In this document: in pieces, positions 26,581 through 32,623 of the stretch
Position numbering within the stretch: position 1 is the first letter of the stretch
How the letters are laid out: every line of letters begins with the position of its first letter
Assembly: GCA_045631225.1 (NCBI GenBank)
Contig: JAZQUG010000028.1
Coordinates: 1 to 32,623, forward strand
DNA length: 32,623 nt
DNA from: Fimenecus sp045631225
GTDB lineage: Bacteria > Bacillota > Clostridia > Oscillospirales > Acutalibacteraceae
Direction: 5' to 3'
Notes under the pieces: generated by a model
The model's database searches: none
What the model was told of the DNA's origin: nothing
The model's input: the letters and a program-made list of their open reading frames with translations, nothing else
Program-made: the position numbers and the translations under genes

Positions 26581-27292
26581 AACAGATATTGGTCTTGCGA
26601 GAACATCTAATCAGGACTCATATGCAGCAGGTGAACTTCCCGGCTCTGTTGCCTGGGCTGTTGTATGTGACGGAATGGGTGGTGCAGCAGGTGGTAGTTA
26701 TGCAAGCTCTATAGCTGTGAAAATTATTTCAGAAAGAATTTCAGCATCATACCGTCAGGGTATGAGTGATATTTCTATAAAAAATATGCTTACTTCTGCA
26801 ATAATTGCTGCTAATGTCAGTGTGTTTGATAAAGGTCAGTCTGATTGCGATTTGACAGGTATGGGTACAACAGTTGTCGTTGCAATGATTGTAAATGAAT
26901 CGGTTTATGTTGCTCATGTTGGTGATTCAAGAGCTTATATTTTAACTCAAGGTAAGCTTAATCAATTGACTAAAGACCATTCTTTAGTACAGGAAATGGT
27001 TGATAGTGGTAAGCTTACTCCTGACGAAGCAAATGAAGACCCGAGAAAAAATTATATAACCCGTGCACTTGGCGTTAAATCTGATGTTCGTGTTGATTTT
27101 TGTCAGGAATTTTTATCCGGTGATGAGATTATTATCTTGTGTACTGACGGATTAACAAATTATGTTAAGCCTGATGAGGTTTTTGAACTGACAGACGACG
27201 GTAACTTTAATGAATTCGCTGAAAGACTTGTGAACAGAGCTAACAACAACGGCGGTGGCGATAATGTTACAGTTGTTACCATGTCATATTGA
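26564..27292 (+). CDS. prpC: PP2C-family Ser/Thr protein phosphatase
   Basis: This Mg/Mn-dependent phosphatase is expected to reverse phosphorylation by PrkC. PP2C motifs in order: TDIGLARTSNQD, VCDGMGGAAGG, LTGMGTTVVVA, HVGDSRAY, TKDHSLVQEMV, LCTDGLTNYV and GGGDNVTVV. I choose TTG 26564 because AGGTGAG (26553-26559) is then a ribosome site and MKIVAKTDIG is the usual family start; GTG 26555 would fall inside that site and add only three residues. It is 242 residues long. The start overlaps the end of rlmN, and prkC follows. Confidence 0.93.
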   Translation: MKIVAKTDIGLARTSNQDSYAAGELPGSVAWAVVCDGMGGAAGGSYASSIAVKIISERISASYRQGMSDISIKNMLTSAIIAANVSVFDKGQSDCDLTGMGTTVVVAMIVNESVYVAHVGDSRAYILTQGKLNQLTKDHSLVQEMVDSGKLTPDEANEDPRKNYITRALGVKSDVRVDFCQEFLSGDEIIILCTDGLTNYVKPDEVFELTDDGNFNEFAERLVNRANNNGGGDNVTVVTMSY

Positions 27293-27315
27293 TTTGGACG
27301 AAAGGAGACTATCAA

Positions 27316-29472
27316 ATGGATAACTTTTGCGGAAAGCGTCTTGACGGAAGATACGAAATAAAAGAAATTATCGGCGTTGGTGGAATGGCCGTTGTATATA
27401 AAGCTTACGATAATATTGATGACAGAATTGTTGCAATTAAAATTTTGAAAGATGAGTATCTTTCTAATGAAGAATTTAAAAGAAGATTTAAAAATGAGTC
27501 AAAAGCAATTGCTGTTCTTTCTCATCCTAATATTGTAAGAGTTTATAATGTGAGCTTTGGTGACAGAATTCAATATATTGTAATGGAATATGTTGATGGA
27601 ATTACGCTTAAAGAATATATTGAACAGCAGGGTGTAATTAACTGGAAAGAAACAGTACACTTTATGGGACAGATTTTAGCTGCTCTTCAGCATGCTCATG
27701 ATAAAGGTATTGTTCACCAGGATATTAAGCCTCAGAATATTTTACTTTTACAGGACGGAACAATTAAGGTTACTGATTTCGGTATTGCAAGATTCAGTCG
27801 TACTGACTCAAATACTACATCTGATAAAGCAATCGGTTCTGTTCATTATATCAGTCCTGAACAGGCTCGTGGAGAAGTAACTGACGAAAAAGCTGATATT
27901 TATTCAGTTGGTGTTGTAATGTATGAAATGCTTACAGGACAGTTACCGTTCCAATCAGACAGTGCTGTTTCTGTTGCTATTATGCAGCTTCAGAAAGAGG
28001 CAAAAAGACCTCGTGAGATTGTTTCTACAATTCCGATGGGCCTTGAACAGATTACTATGCGAGCAATGCAAAAAACACCTAATAGTCGTTATGGTTCTGC
28101 AGCAGAAATGCTTATGGATATCAATGATTTTAAGAGAAATCCGTCAATCAAATTTGATTATTCATATTTTGTTGACCAGGAGCCTACTAAATACATCAGA
28201 ACAAATAATTTATCAAATAGGGAACAGCGTATTTCTAATGATAATGGTGCTCAGGTTGCTGAACAGAGTTCTATGAATAAAACAACAGCTGTTATGATGG
28301 GTGCAATTGCAGGATTTGTTGTTCTTGCCTTGGTTATTGGTGCTATTCTGTTCGGAATTAGGAATCAGAAGGTAGATTTGCCTAATTTCACAGGCTTTAA
28401 CTATTACACACAGATTGAAAATGAAAGTAAATATACTGATGTTTTCACCTTTGAGATTGAAATGGTTGAAAATTCTACTCTTGATGACGGAACTGTTATT
28501 TCACAAGACCCTGTTTCAGGTTCAAAGGTTAATAAGGGTTCTACTATAACTCTGACTATTGCTCAGAAAAACAGTATTCTCCTTGATACATCTATTATTG
28601 GTATGACAGAAGAAAAAGCAAAGTCATATCTTAATCAGAGGGGTATTATCTCAACAGTAATTTCAGAATATTCCGAAACCGTTACTCCGGGATGTGTTAT
28701 TAAAACATCACCTGAAGTAGGTTCAACAGTTAAAATCGGTTCTGAGGTTGCATTATATGTTGCGACTGATACTAAGGAAACTGTAAAAATGCCTGATATT
28801 CAGGGAACATCAAAAGAAATGGCAGAAGAACTTCTTAAATCAAAAGGATTAGAGGTTGGTGTTGTCACTGAAGTCAACAGTGAGTTGGAAGCCGGCGTTG
28901 TTGTTCAGCAAAGCGTTGAGGTTGATGCTGATGTGCCTGTTGGTTCAAAGATTGATTTTACAGTAAGTAACGGAATTCCTCCTGAATCCTCAGTTGAAGT
29001 TTTTGTAACATTACCATCCGTTAATAAAACTGGAATACTTAAAATTTATATCAATAGTGTCATCTTCTTTACATCAGAAGAGCTTTATCTTGACGGTGCA
29101 ACTAAACAGTTCACTTTAACAGGTTCAGGTGCAGATAACAGTTATACAATTACAATTGATGATTCACCGGTTCAAAAAGGTAAGGTTGATTTCACACAAG
29201 ACCCTGCAGTTATAACAGAGGTTGAAGAAATCACCTTTGATAATAAGGTTGTACTTAATAATGTTGTTGGTATGTCACAGCAAGAAGCAATAGATAAGCT
29301 TACAATGGCTGGTTTTAAAGCAGAAAATATTGAAACAATCAAACAAGATAGTACAACAGTTCCTGAGGGTGTTGTTATGTCACAGGTTCCTGCATCTGAC
29401 GGTACAACAAAATTCTCAACAAATGAATCTATTTCATTAGTTGTCAGCTCAGGTCCTCCTGCAGCAAATTAA
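27316..29472 (+). CDS. prkC: PASTA-domain Ser/Thr protein kinase (PrkC type)
   Basis: This 718-residue membrane kinase of the PknB/PrkC family senses cell-wall muropeptides through PASTA repeats. The kinase domain (about 10-270) has the glycine loop GVGGMAVVY (20-28), K42, DFG (154-156) and the SPEQARGE segment. The catalytic loop reads HQDIKPQN (134-141) where HRD is usual. One membrane segment (about 325-348) precedes at least four PASTA-like repeats (about 352-420, 424-485, 487-550 and 640-714) with an extra beta-rich domain between the third and fourth. ATG 27316 follows AAAGGAGA; the frame is open upstream to 27289, but no ribosome site supports that. Paired with prpC. Confidence 0.95.
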   Translation: MDNFCGKRLDGRYEIKEIIGVGGMAVVYKAYDNIDDRIVAIKILKDEYLSNEEFKRRFKNESKAIAVLSHPNIVRVYNVSFGDRIQYIVMEYVDGITLKEYIEQQGVINWKETVHFMGQILAALQHAHDKGIVHQDIKPQNILLLQDGTIKVTDFGIARFSRTDSNTTSDKAIGSVHYISPEQARGEVTDEKADIYSVGVVMYEMLTGQLPFQSDSAVSVAIMQLQKEAKRPREIVSTIPMGLEQITMRAMQKTPNSRYGSAAEMLMDINDFKRNPSIKFDYSYFVDQEPTKYIRTNNLSNREQRISNDNGAQVAEQSSMNKTTAVMMGAIAGFVVLALVIGAILFGIRNQKVDLPNFTGFNYYTQIENESKYTDVFTFEIEMVENSTLDDGTVISQDPVSGSKVNKGSTITLTIAQKNSILLDTSIIGMTEEKAKSYLNQRGIISTVISEYSETVTPGCVIKTSPEVGSTVKIGSEVALYVATDTKETVKMPDIQGTSKEMAEELLKSKGLEVGVVTEVNSELEAGVVVQQSVEVDADVPVGSKIDFTVSNGIPPESSVEVFVTLPSVNKTGILKIYINSVIFFTSEELYLDGATKQFTLTGSGADNSYTITIDDSPVQKGKVDFTQDPAVITEVEEITFDNKVVLNNVVGMSQQEAIDKLTMAGFKAENIETIKQDSTTVPEGVVMSQVPASDGTTKFSTNESISLVVSSGPPAAN

Positions 29473-29473
29473 G

Positions 29474-30355
29474 ATGTGTATGAATAAATTTAAAGGAATT
29501 ATAACTAAAGGTATTGGCGGCTTCTACTATGTTGAAGTCGCCGATACGACATATGAATGTAAAGCAAGAGGTATTTTCAGAAAAAACAGAATTACACCTC
29601 TTGTTGGTGATACGGTAGAAATTTCTGTTAATGAAAATGCTGAAAATACTATTGATATTATTTGTGAAAGAAAGAATTTTCTTAACCGTCCTCCCGTATC
29701 AAATATTGATAATTTAATTATCGTTGTTTCAACAGTTGAGCCACGCCCTAATTTTTTTGTAATAGATAAGCTTGTAGCAACTGCTGAATATAAAAATATT
29801 GAACCATATATCGTAATTTCAAAAACCGATTTGTCATCTTATAAAGAAATTTATGATGTTTATGAAAAAAGCGGAATCACGGTAATTACTCTTGATGATG
29901 ATAATTCTTTGAACAGAATTAAAGAAATTATGAATGGTAAAATCAGTGCTTTTACAGGTAATTCGGGTGTTGGCAAAACAACTTTGTTAAACAGACTGGA
30001 CAGTTCACTTAATTTGTCAACAGGTGCAATCAGTGATAAGCTTGGTCGTGGTCGTCATACAACCCGTCAGGCACAATTATTCAGTGTTTGTGGCGGTTAT
30101 GTTATTGATACACCCGGTTTTTCATCCTTTGATTTTGAAAAAACAGAAATTATCAAAAAAGATGATTTGCCATATTGCTTCAGAGAATTCAAAGAGTATA
30201 TAGGCACTTGCAAATTTACATCTTGTGCTCATGTAAATGATAAAGGCTGCTCAATTTGTGAAGCAGTCAGAAATGGCGAAATAAGTGAAGTAAGACATAA
30301 TAATTACATTCAGATGTATAATCAGGCAAAGGAAATTAAAGAATGGGAACTTTAA
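29474..30355 (+). CDS. rsgA: Ribosome small-subunit-dependent GTPase RsgA
   Basis: RsgA is a circularly permuted GTPase that assists late 30S maturation. An OB-fold (about 1-70) is followed by G4 (ISKTDL), G1 (GNSGVGKTTL) and G3 (DTPGF) in permuted order, and a C-terminal zinc knuckle CKFTSCAHVNDKGC (Cys-x4-Cys-x-His-x5-Cys). I use ATG 29474 immediately after the prkC stop; ATG 29480 (MNKFKGI) is an equal candidate and no clear ribosome site exists, so coupling to prkC is likely. Length 293. It overlaps thiN by 13 bp. In Bacillus, rpe lies between these two genes; it is absent here. Confidence 0.95.
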   Translation: MCMNKFKGIITKGIGGFYYVEVADTTYECKARGIFRKNRITPLVGDTVEISVNENAENTIDIICERKNFLNRPPVSNIDNLIIVVSTVEPRPNFFVIDKLVATAEYKNIEPYIVISKTDLSSYKEIYDVYEKSGITVITLDDDNSLNRIKEIMNGKISAFTGNSGVGKTTLLNRLDSSLNLSTGAISDKLGRGRHTTRQAQLFSVCGGYVIDTPGFSSFDFEKTEIIKKDDLPYCFREFKEYIGTCKFTSCAHVNDKGCSICEAVRNGEISEVRHNNYIQMYNQAKEIKEWEL

Positions 30356-30978
30356 AAGACAGATGTGTTATAATCGGTGGTGGTGATTGCACTGCTGAAA
30401 TATTAAAAAATAATATAATGTCTGATGATTATATCATTTGTGCTGATGGTGGATATGATATTGCTGTTCAGGCCAATTTAGCTCCCGACCTTTTAATTGG
30501 TGATTTTGACTCTATTAAATGTGTGCCTGATAACGTAAGTAAGATTACTCTTCCTGTGGAAAAAGATGTTACAGACAGCGTAGCAGCTTATAACGAGGGA
30601 TTGAAGCTCGGATTTAAGTCATTTGTGTTGTTTGGTGGAACAGGTGGTCGGTTTGAACATACCTTAGCAAATATTTCACTGATGGCTATGGCTTCTAAAT
30701 CAGGTTATTATTTTGAAATAGTTGATAATAAGCATATCTTCAGAAGTATTACAAATTCTTCAATAAAAATTAATAGAAAAGAAAATCAACAGGTTTCAGT
30801 TTTTGCCCATGGCAATAAAGCCTTTGGCGTCACCGAAAAAGGTTTTCATTATTCACTCAATAATGATATTCTTGACCCATTTGATGGTGCTTTGGGCACA
30901 AGTAATGATATAATCGACGATTATGGTGAAATTATAGTTAAAGACGGAACACTTATTATAATAGAAACTCAAATGTAA
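30343..30978 (+). CDS. thiN: Thiamine pyrophosphokinase
   Basis: The enzyme converts thiamine and ATP to thiamine pyrophosphate and AMP. The 211-residue sequence has IIGGGD near the start, ICADGGYDIA, PDLLIGDFDS, the EKDVTDSVAA run and GGTGGRFEHTLANI, all family motifs. The ATG follows AAAGGAA within the end of rsgA. No thiamine riboswitch is visible upstream, so expression presumably follows the long operon. The next genes are two very small ORFs. Confidence 0.94.
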   Translation: MGTLKDRCVIIGGGDCTAEILKNNIMSDDYIICADGGYDIAVQANLAPDLLIGDFDSIKCVPDNVSKITLPVEKDVTDSVAAYNEGLKLGFKSFVLFGGTGGRFEHTLANISLMAMASKSGYYFEIVDNKHIFRSITNSSIKINRKENQQVSVFAHGNKAFGVTEKGFHYSLNNDILDPFDGALGTSNDIIDDYGEIIVKDGTLIIIETQM

Positions 30979-31003
30979 CAAATAAAACCTCCTTGCGTAT
31001 AAT
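30975..31003 (+). promoter_or_regulatory. Possible promoter for the microprotein-spoVM pair
   Basis: A perfect TATAAT (30998-31003) lies 17 bp after GTAACA (30975-30980), which matches TTGACA at four positions. The box also resembles a sigma-E -10 (CATACAAT) at six of eight positions when read as CGTATAAT. The boxes are read by eye and overlap the inverted repeat described next. Confidence 0.3.
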
Positions 31004-31029
31004 GTAGTAAATACATATGCAGGGAGGTT
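30986..31029. promoter_or_regulatory. Inverted repeat sequestering the microprotein ribosome site
   Basis: AACCTCCTTGC (30986-30996) pairs with GCAGGGAGGTT (31019-31029), a single G-T wobble in 11 bp, across a 22-nt loop. The 3' arm contains the AGGGAGG ribosome site of the 48-residue ORF. The 5' arm resembles the 3' tail of 16S rRNA (anti-Shine-Dalgarno). TTATTTTA follows, so the same structure could serve as a poor terminator after thiN. Confidence 0.6.
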
Positions 31030-31034
31030 ATTTT

Positions 31035-31181
31035 ATGGGAAGAAAAAGAGGGTCAAAAGGGATTATATTTGTAGCGTTAGGTTTAGGTTTTCTCATATCA
31101 CTTATTCTTCCCGAAAAAGCAATTATTGTTATACTTGCAATTGCACTTGTGCTATGCGGAATAGCTCTCTGCAAAGGTTAG
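31035..31181 (+). CDS. 48-residue double-hydrophobic microprotein between thiN and spoVM
   Basis: The reading frame has an AGGGAGG ribosome site (31021-31027) at correct spacing from ATG. The product has a positive N-terminus (MGRKRGSKG), a hydrophobic segment (about 10-25), a PEK turn (26-28) and a second hydrophobic segment (about 29-45) with two cysteines (C41, C46) and a lysine-glycine end. It looks like a tiny hairpin membrane protein. I recall similar short hydrophobic unannotated proteins near spoVM in clostridial genomes but cannot confirm that here. It lies 13 bp before spoVM, so co-expression in sporulation is likely. It is not SpoVM itself, which is the following ORF. Function is unknown. 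Confidence 0.75.
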   Translation: MGRKRGSKGIIFVALGLGFLISLILPEKAIIVILAIALVLCGIALCKG

Positions 31182-31194
31182 GGGAGGCATATAT

Positions 31195-31281
31195 ATGAAA
31201 GTGGTTGTAGTAAAAAGTCCCAAGCTTTTAGGTGGGATACTAAGAAAGATATTTGGTATTCAAAAAACTGAAATCCAATGA
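31195..31281 (+). CDS. spoVM: Stage V sporulation protein M (small amphipathic peptide)
   Basis: The 28-residue product begins MKVVVVKSPKLLGGILRKIFG, and matches Bacillus SpoVM (26 residues) at the diagnostic K-x-PK-x-LGGI-x-R pattern: K7, P9-K10, L12-G13-G14-I15 and R17, with G21 in the place of the Bacillus glycine. SpoVM recognises the positively curved forespore outer membrane and anchors the coat ATPase SpoIVA. Position after thiN matches the Bacillus order. GGGGAGG (31181-31187) is a strong ribosome site. The C-terminus is a little longer than in Bacillus. It is short enough to be missed by gene finders. Confidence 0.9.
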   Translation: MKVVVVKSPKLLGGILRKIFGIQKTEIQ

Positions 31282-31284
31282 AAG

Positions 31285-31317
31285 AACCTCCCGACAAGGG
31301 AGGTTTAATTGTTTTAT
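31285..31317 (+). terminator. Intrinsic terminator after spoVM
   Basis: AACCTCCC (31285-31292) pairs with GGGAGGTT (31298-31305) across GACAA, followed by TAATTGTTTT. It closes the long housekeeping/sporulation run. The arms repeat the AACCTCC / GGGAGGTT sequence seen in the repeat before the microprotein. Confidence 0.88.
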
Positions 31318-31776
31318 AAATATCATCGTTTGAATTATATAGCTTTTGTTTCATATTTATCAATTTTATAGCATGTTTTAAACTATTATTTACATATAAC
31401 TTCATATACTTTATGATAAAAAGTGTGTACTCTCAGCTACTCTTAAAGAATATAATTGTTACAAAACTGGATTGGTTAAAATATCTTTTTAAAAGACCTT
31501 CAAATGCCTTACCGTGTCTTGCTCGTCACAATAAATGGCTATATTTCAAAGGTTATAAAGCCTATCACAAAATTATATCACACAATTTTAAATTTCTATA
31601 TATAAAATTGGTTGATTATATACTCTATTTTATGACACAAGCACGGGTGATTTAGTTTCATCCGTGCTTAGAAATTATTTAATAGAATTGTATCTTGCTA
31701 ATACAAGGTCGATTATTACATGTGTTCTAAATTTTATATTAAATTGGTTTATAATTTTTTTTGTTCTTTTTCATTT
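31318..31776. other. AT-rich intergenic region without a convincing gene
   Basis: No credible gene is seen between the spoVM terminator and the lipoprotein promoter. An 80-codon frame at 31413-31655 lacks a ribosome site, and its product has no recognisable motif. A hairpin lies near 31639-31669 and a small 6-bp one near 31688-31706. A decayed gene or a small RNA cannot be excluded. Confidence 0.5.
31639..31669. terminator. Hairpin, possible bidirectional terminator
   Basis: AAGCACGGGTGA (31639-31650) pairs with TCATCCGTGCTT (31658-31669) with one G-T pair and a 7-nt loop. The flanks are AT-rich but no long T-run follows on either strand, so terminator function is tentative. Confidence 0.45.
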
Positions 31777-31805
31777 TTGCACTAAAGTACAATGTAATAT
31801 ATATA
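31777..31805 (+). promoter_or_regulatory. Promoter of the small lipoprotein gene
   Basis: TTGCAC (31777-31782) and TATATA (31800-31805) are 17 bp apart. A TATAAT at 31815-31820 lacks a matching -35 box. The -35 region is part of the dyad TTGnACTnnAGTnCAA (31777-31792), so a bound protein could block or recruit polymerase here. Confidence 0.55.
31778..31790. repeat. First copy of 13-bp element TGCACTAAAGTAC
   Basis: This sequence recurs identically at 32592-32604, and in both copies it is followed by one variable base and ATG. It sits over the -35 region of the lipoprotein promoter. Confidence 0.55.
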
Positions 31806-31884
31806 AAATAGTTTTATAATACAGATGATGTATTGTGAAACAATGCATCAAATATCTCTAAAAATATATAGGAGAGTGGATATT

Positions 31885-32538
31885 ATGAAAAAATTTCTTG
31901 CAATTATGTTAGCACTTGTAATGTTATTGACACTTGCAGCATGTGGCGGAAACAAGGACAACAACGGTGACGAAACACAATCAGGTAATGATGTAGAGCA
32001 GACAACTGAACCTACAACAGAGGCAAAAACTGTTGAAAAAGAAATTGTAGAAAAAGACGAAGGCAAGGGACAGATTAAGCTTTACAACAGCTATCTTGAA
32101 TTCTCAATTCCTGAAGGCTACGGTTATAAAATTACCGATGCGAATACTGAAGCAGGTGAAAGCCAGTTTTGGGTTGAGGCTGAAATTATGAACGCAGATG
32201 GCAAAAAAATCGGTGAGCTTGATATTAGCAACACCGGTTCTTATGATAATGTCGATGAATATGTACAATATGACAGAGACTATTACAAAGACAGCACTTC
32301 AGTTACTTTAGGTGAAACTGTTTCTGCAAAATATGGTATTCTCGATGGAAGATATTTAACAAAAGAATTAGCAAGTTGGACTGATTATAACTTCTATGGT
32401 TATTATTTAATCCCTGATGAAGCTGCTGATTTCCGTAATGTTCGTGTTCAATTTAACATCAACGGTTATTATTACACAGATGTTGAATTCCCGATGGCTG
32501 ATTTTGAAGCAATTATGAGTTCAATCGTTATTAAATAA
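31885..32538 (+). CDS. Small secreted lipoprotein of unknown function
   Basis: The ATG at 31885 follows GGAGAGTGG and opens a typical lipoprotein signal (KKFLAIMLALVMLLTLAAC), with the lipidated cysteine at residue 20. A low-complexity, acidic and threonine-rich linker (about 21-65) precedes a folded domain of about 150 residues that is rich in Tyr and Asp. An in-frame ATG upstream (31825) would bury the signal peptide and is rejected. No family was recognised. It has its own promoter and terminator, so it is a monocistronic unit, and an identical 13-bp element brackets it. The 217-residue product is probably displayed on the membrane outer face. Confidence 0.85.
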   Translation: MKKFLAIMLALVMLLTLAACGGNKDNNGDETQSGNDVEQTTEPTTEAKTVEKEIVEKDEGKGQIKLYNSYLEFSIPEGYGYKITDANTEAGESQFWVEAEIMNADGKKIGELDISNTGSYDNVDEYVQYDRDYYKDSTSVTLGETVSAKYGILDGRYLTKELASWTDYNFYGYYLIPDEAADFRNVRVQFNINGYYYTDVEFPMADFEAIMSSIVIK

Positions 32539-32555
32539 TTACATAACTATTATTC

Positions 32556-32590
32556 ACCGTGACGGAGAAATCTGTCACGGTTTTTCGTTT
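32556..32590 (+). terminator. Intrinsic terminator after the lipoprotein gene
   Basis: ACCGTGACGGA (32556-32566) pairs with TCTGTCACGGT (32571-32581), with one G-T pair, around a GAAA tetraloop. A T-rich tail (TTTTCGTTT) follows. Confidence 0.92.
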
Positions 32591-32591
32591 C

Positions 32592-32604
32592 TGCACTAAA
32601 GTAC
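32592..32604. repeat. Second copy of 13-bp element TGCACTAAAGTAC
   Basis: This copy lies directly after the lipoprotein terminator, presumably upstream of the next, unseen gene. TGATACAAT (32607-32615) close behind could be an extended -10 box, as expected if the element belongs to a promoter. Confidence 0.5.
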
Positions 32605-32623
32605 GATGATACAATGAAATAAG

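Noticed and set aside
30343..30978. Thiamine (TPP) riboswitch near thiN
   Set aside because: The thiN start lies within rsgA and no TPP-riboswitch signatures were seen in or upstream of it.
31178..31405. 75-codon minus-strand frame over spoVM
   Set aside because: It is antisense to the SpoVM gene and terminator; the plus-strand reading has a ribosome site and family signature.
31413..31655. 80-codon frame on the plus strand between spoVM and the lipoprotein
   Set aside because: No ribosome site, composition like the surrounding AT-rich DNA, no recognisable motif, and its end runs into a hairpin. Treated as non-coding.
31825..31884. Upstream ATG for the last lipoprotein
   Set aside because: It would place 20 residues before the signal peptide; GGAGAGTGG supports ATG 31885.

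Overview
The window is a low-GC, almost entirely plus-strand chromosomal segment of a Gram-positive, endospore-forming Firmicute. It is most likely an anaerobic Clostridia member of the Oscillospiraceae/Ruminococcaceae type. Three things suggest this: the gene order resembles the Bacillus yloC-remA-gmk-rpoZ-priA-def-fmt-rsmB-rlmN-prpC-prkC-rsgA-thiN-spoVM cluster; the sporulation genes gerW(ytfJ) and spoVM are present; and strong AGGAGG-type ribosome sites are mixed with many GTG/TTG starts. Genus cannot be fixed from the sequence alone. No tRNA, rRNA, CRISPR array, prophage or transposase was seen.

Layout. (1) 1-1509: a GC-rich cluster of small palindromes at the left edge, then a solitary cytoplasmic-type sulfatase with its own promoter. 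(2) 1596-4183: an aminotransferase, ispD and ispF (MEP isoprenoid pathway), closed by a strong terminator. (3) 4227-5584: a DUF3343 Se/S-carrier-like protein translationally coupled to a cysteine-desulfurase-like PLP enzyme. (4) 5574-13226: cdaA-cdaR (c-di-AMP synthesis and its regulator), a repeat-containing lipoprotein, a response regulator and histidine kinase, a DUF1385 membrane protein and prmC. (5) 13259-16430: an M50 membrane protease, scpA-scpB (condensin accessory), DUF2953 and gerW. (6) 16530-30978: a long housekeeping run, rluB - unknown ORF - yicC - remA - gmk - rpoZ - priA - def - fmt - Zn-protease - rsmB - rlmN - prpC - prkC - rsgA - thiN, with many 4-26 bp overlaps that imply translational coupling. 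Relative to Bacillus, coaBC and rpe are absent from this run. (7) 30979-31317: two very small genes, a 48-residue double-hydrophobic microprotein and a 28-residue SpoVM, ending at a clear terminator. (8) 31318-32623: about 570 bp without a convincing gene, then a lipoprotein gene with its own promoter and terminator, and a repeat of its promoter-region element at the right edge.

Most genes are conserved housekeeping functions: translation initiation and ribosome maturation (def, fmt, rsmB, rlmN, rluB, rsgA, prmC), replication restart and chromosome segregation (priA, scpAB), nucleotide, cofactor and isoprenoid synthesis (gmk, thiN, ispDF), and Ser/Thr and c-di-AMP signalling (prpC-prkC, cdaAR). 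The less ordinary observations are the microprotein/spoVM pair with its ribosome site buried in an inverted repeat, a duplicated 12-bp perfect palindrome in front of cdaA, the 13-bp element flanking the last lipoprotein gene, and a HQD (non-RD) catalytic loop in PrkC.
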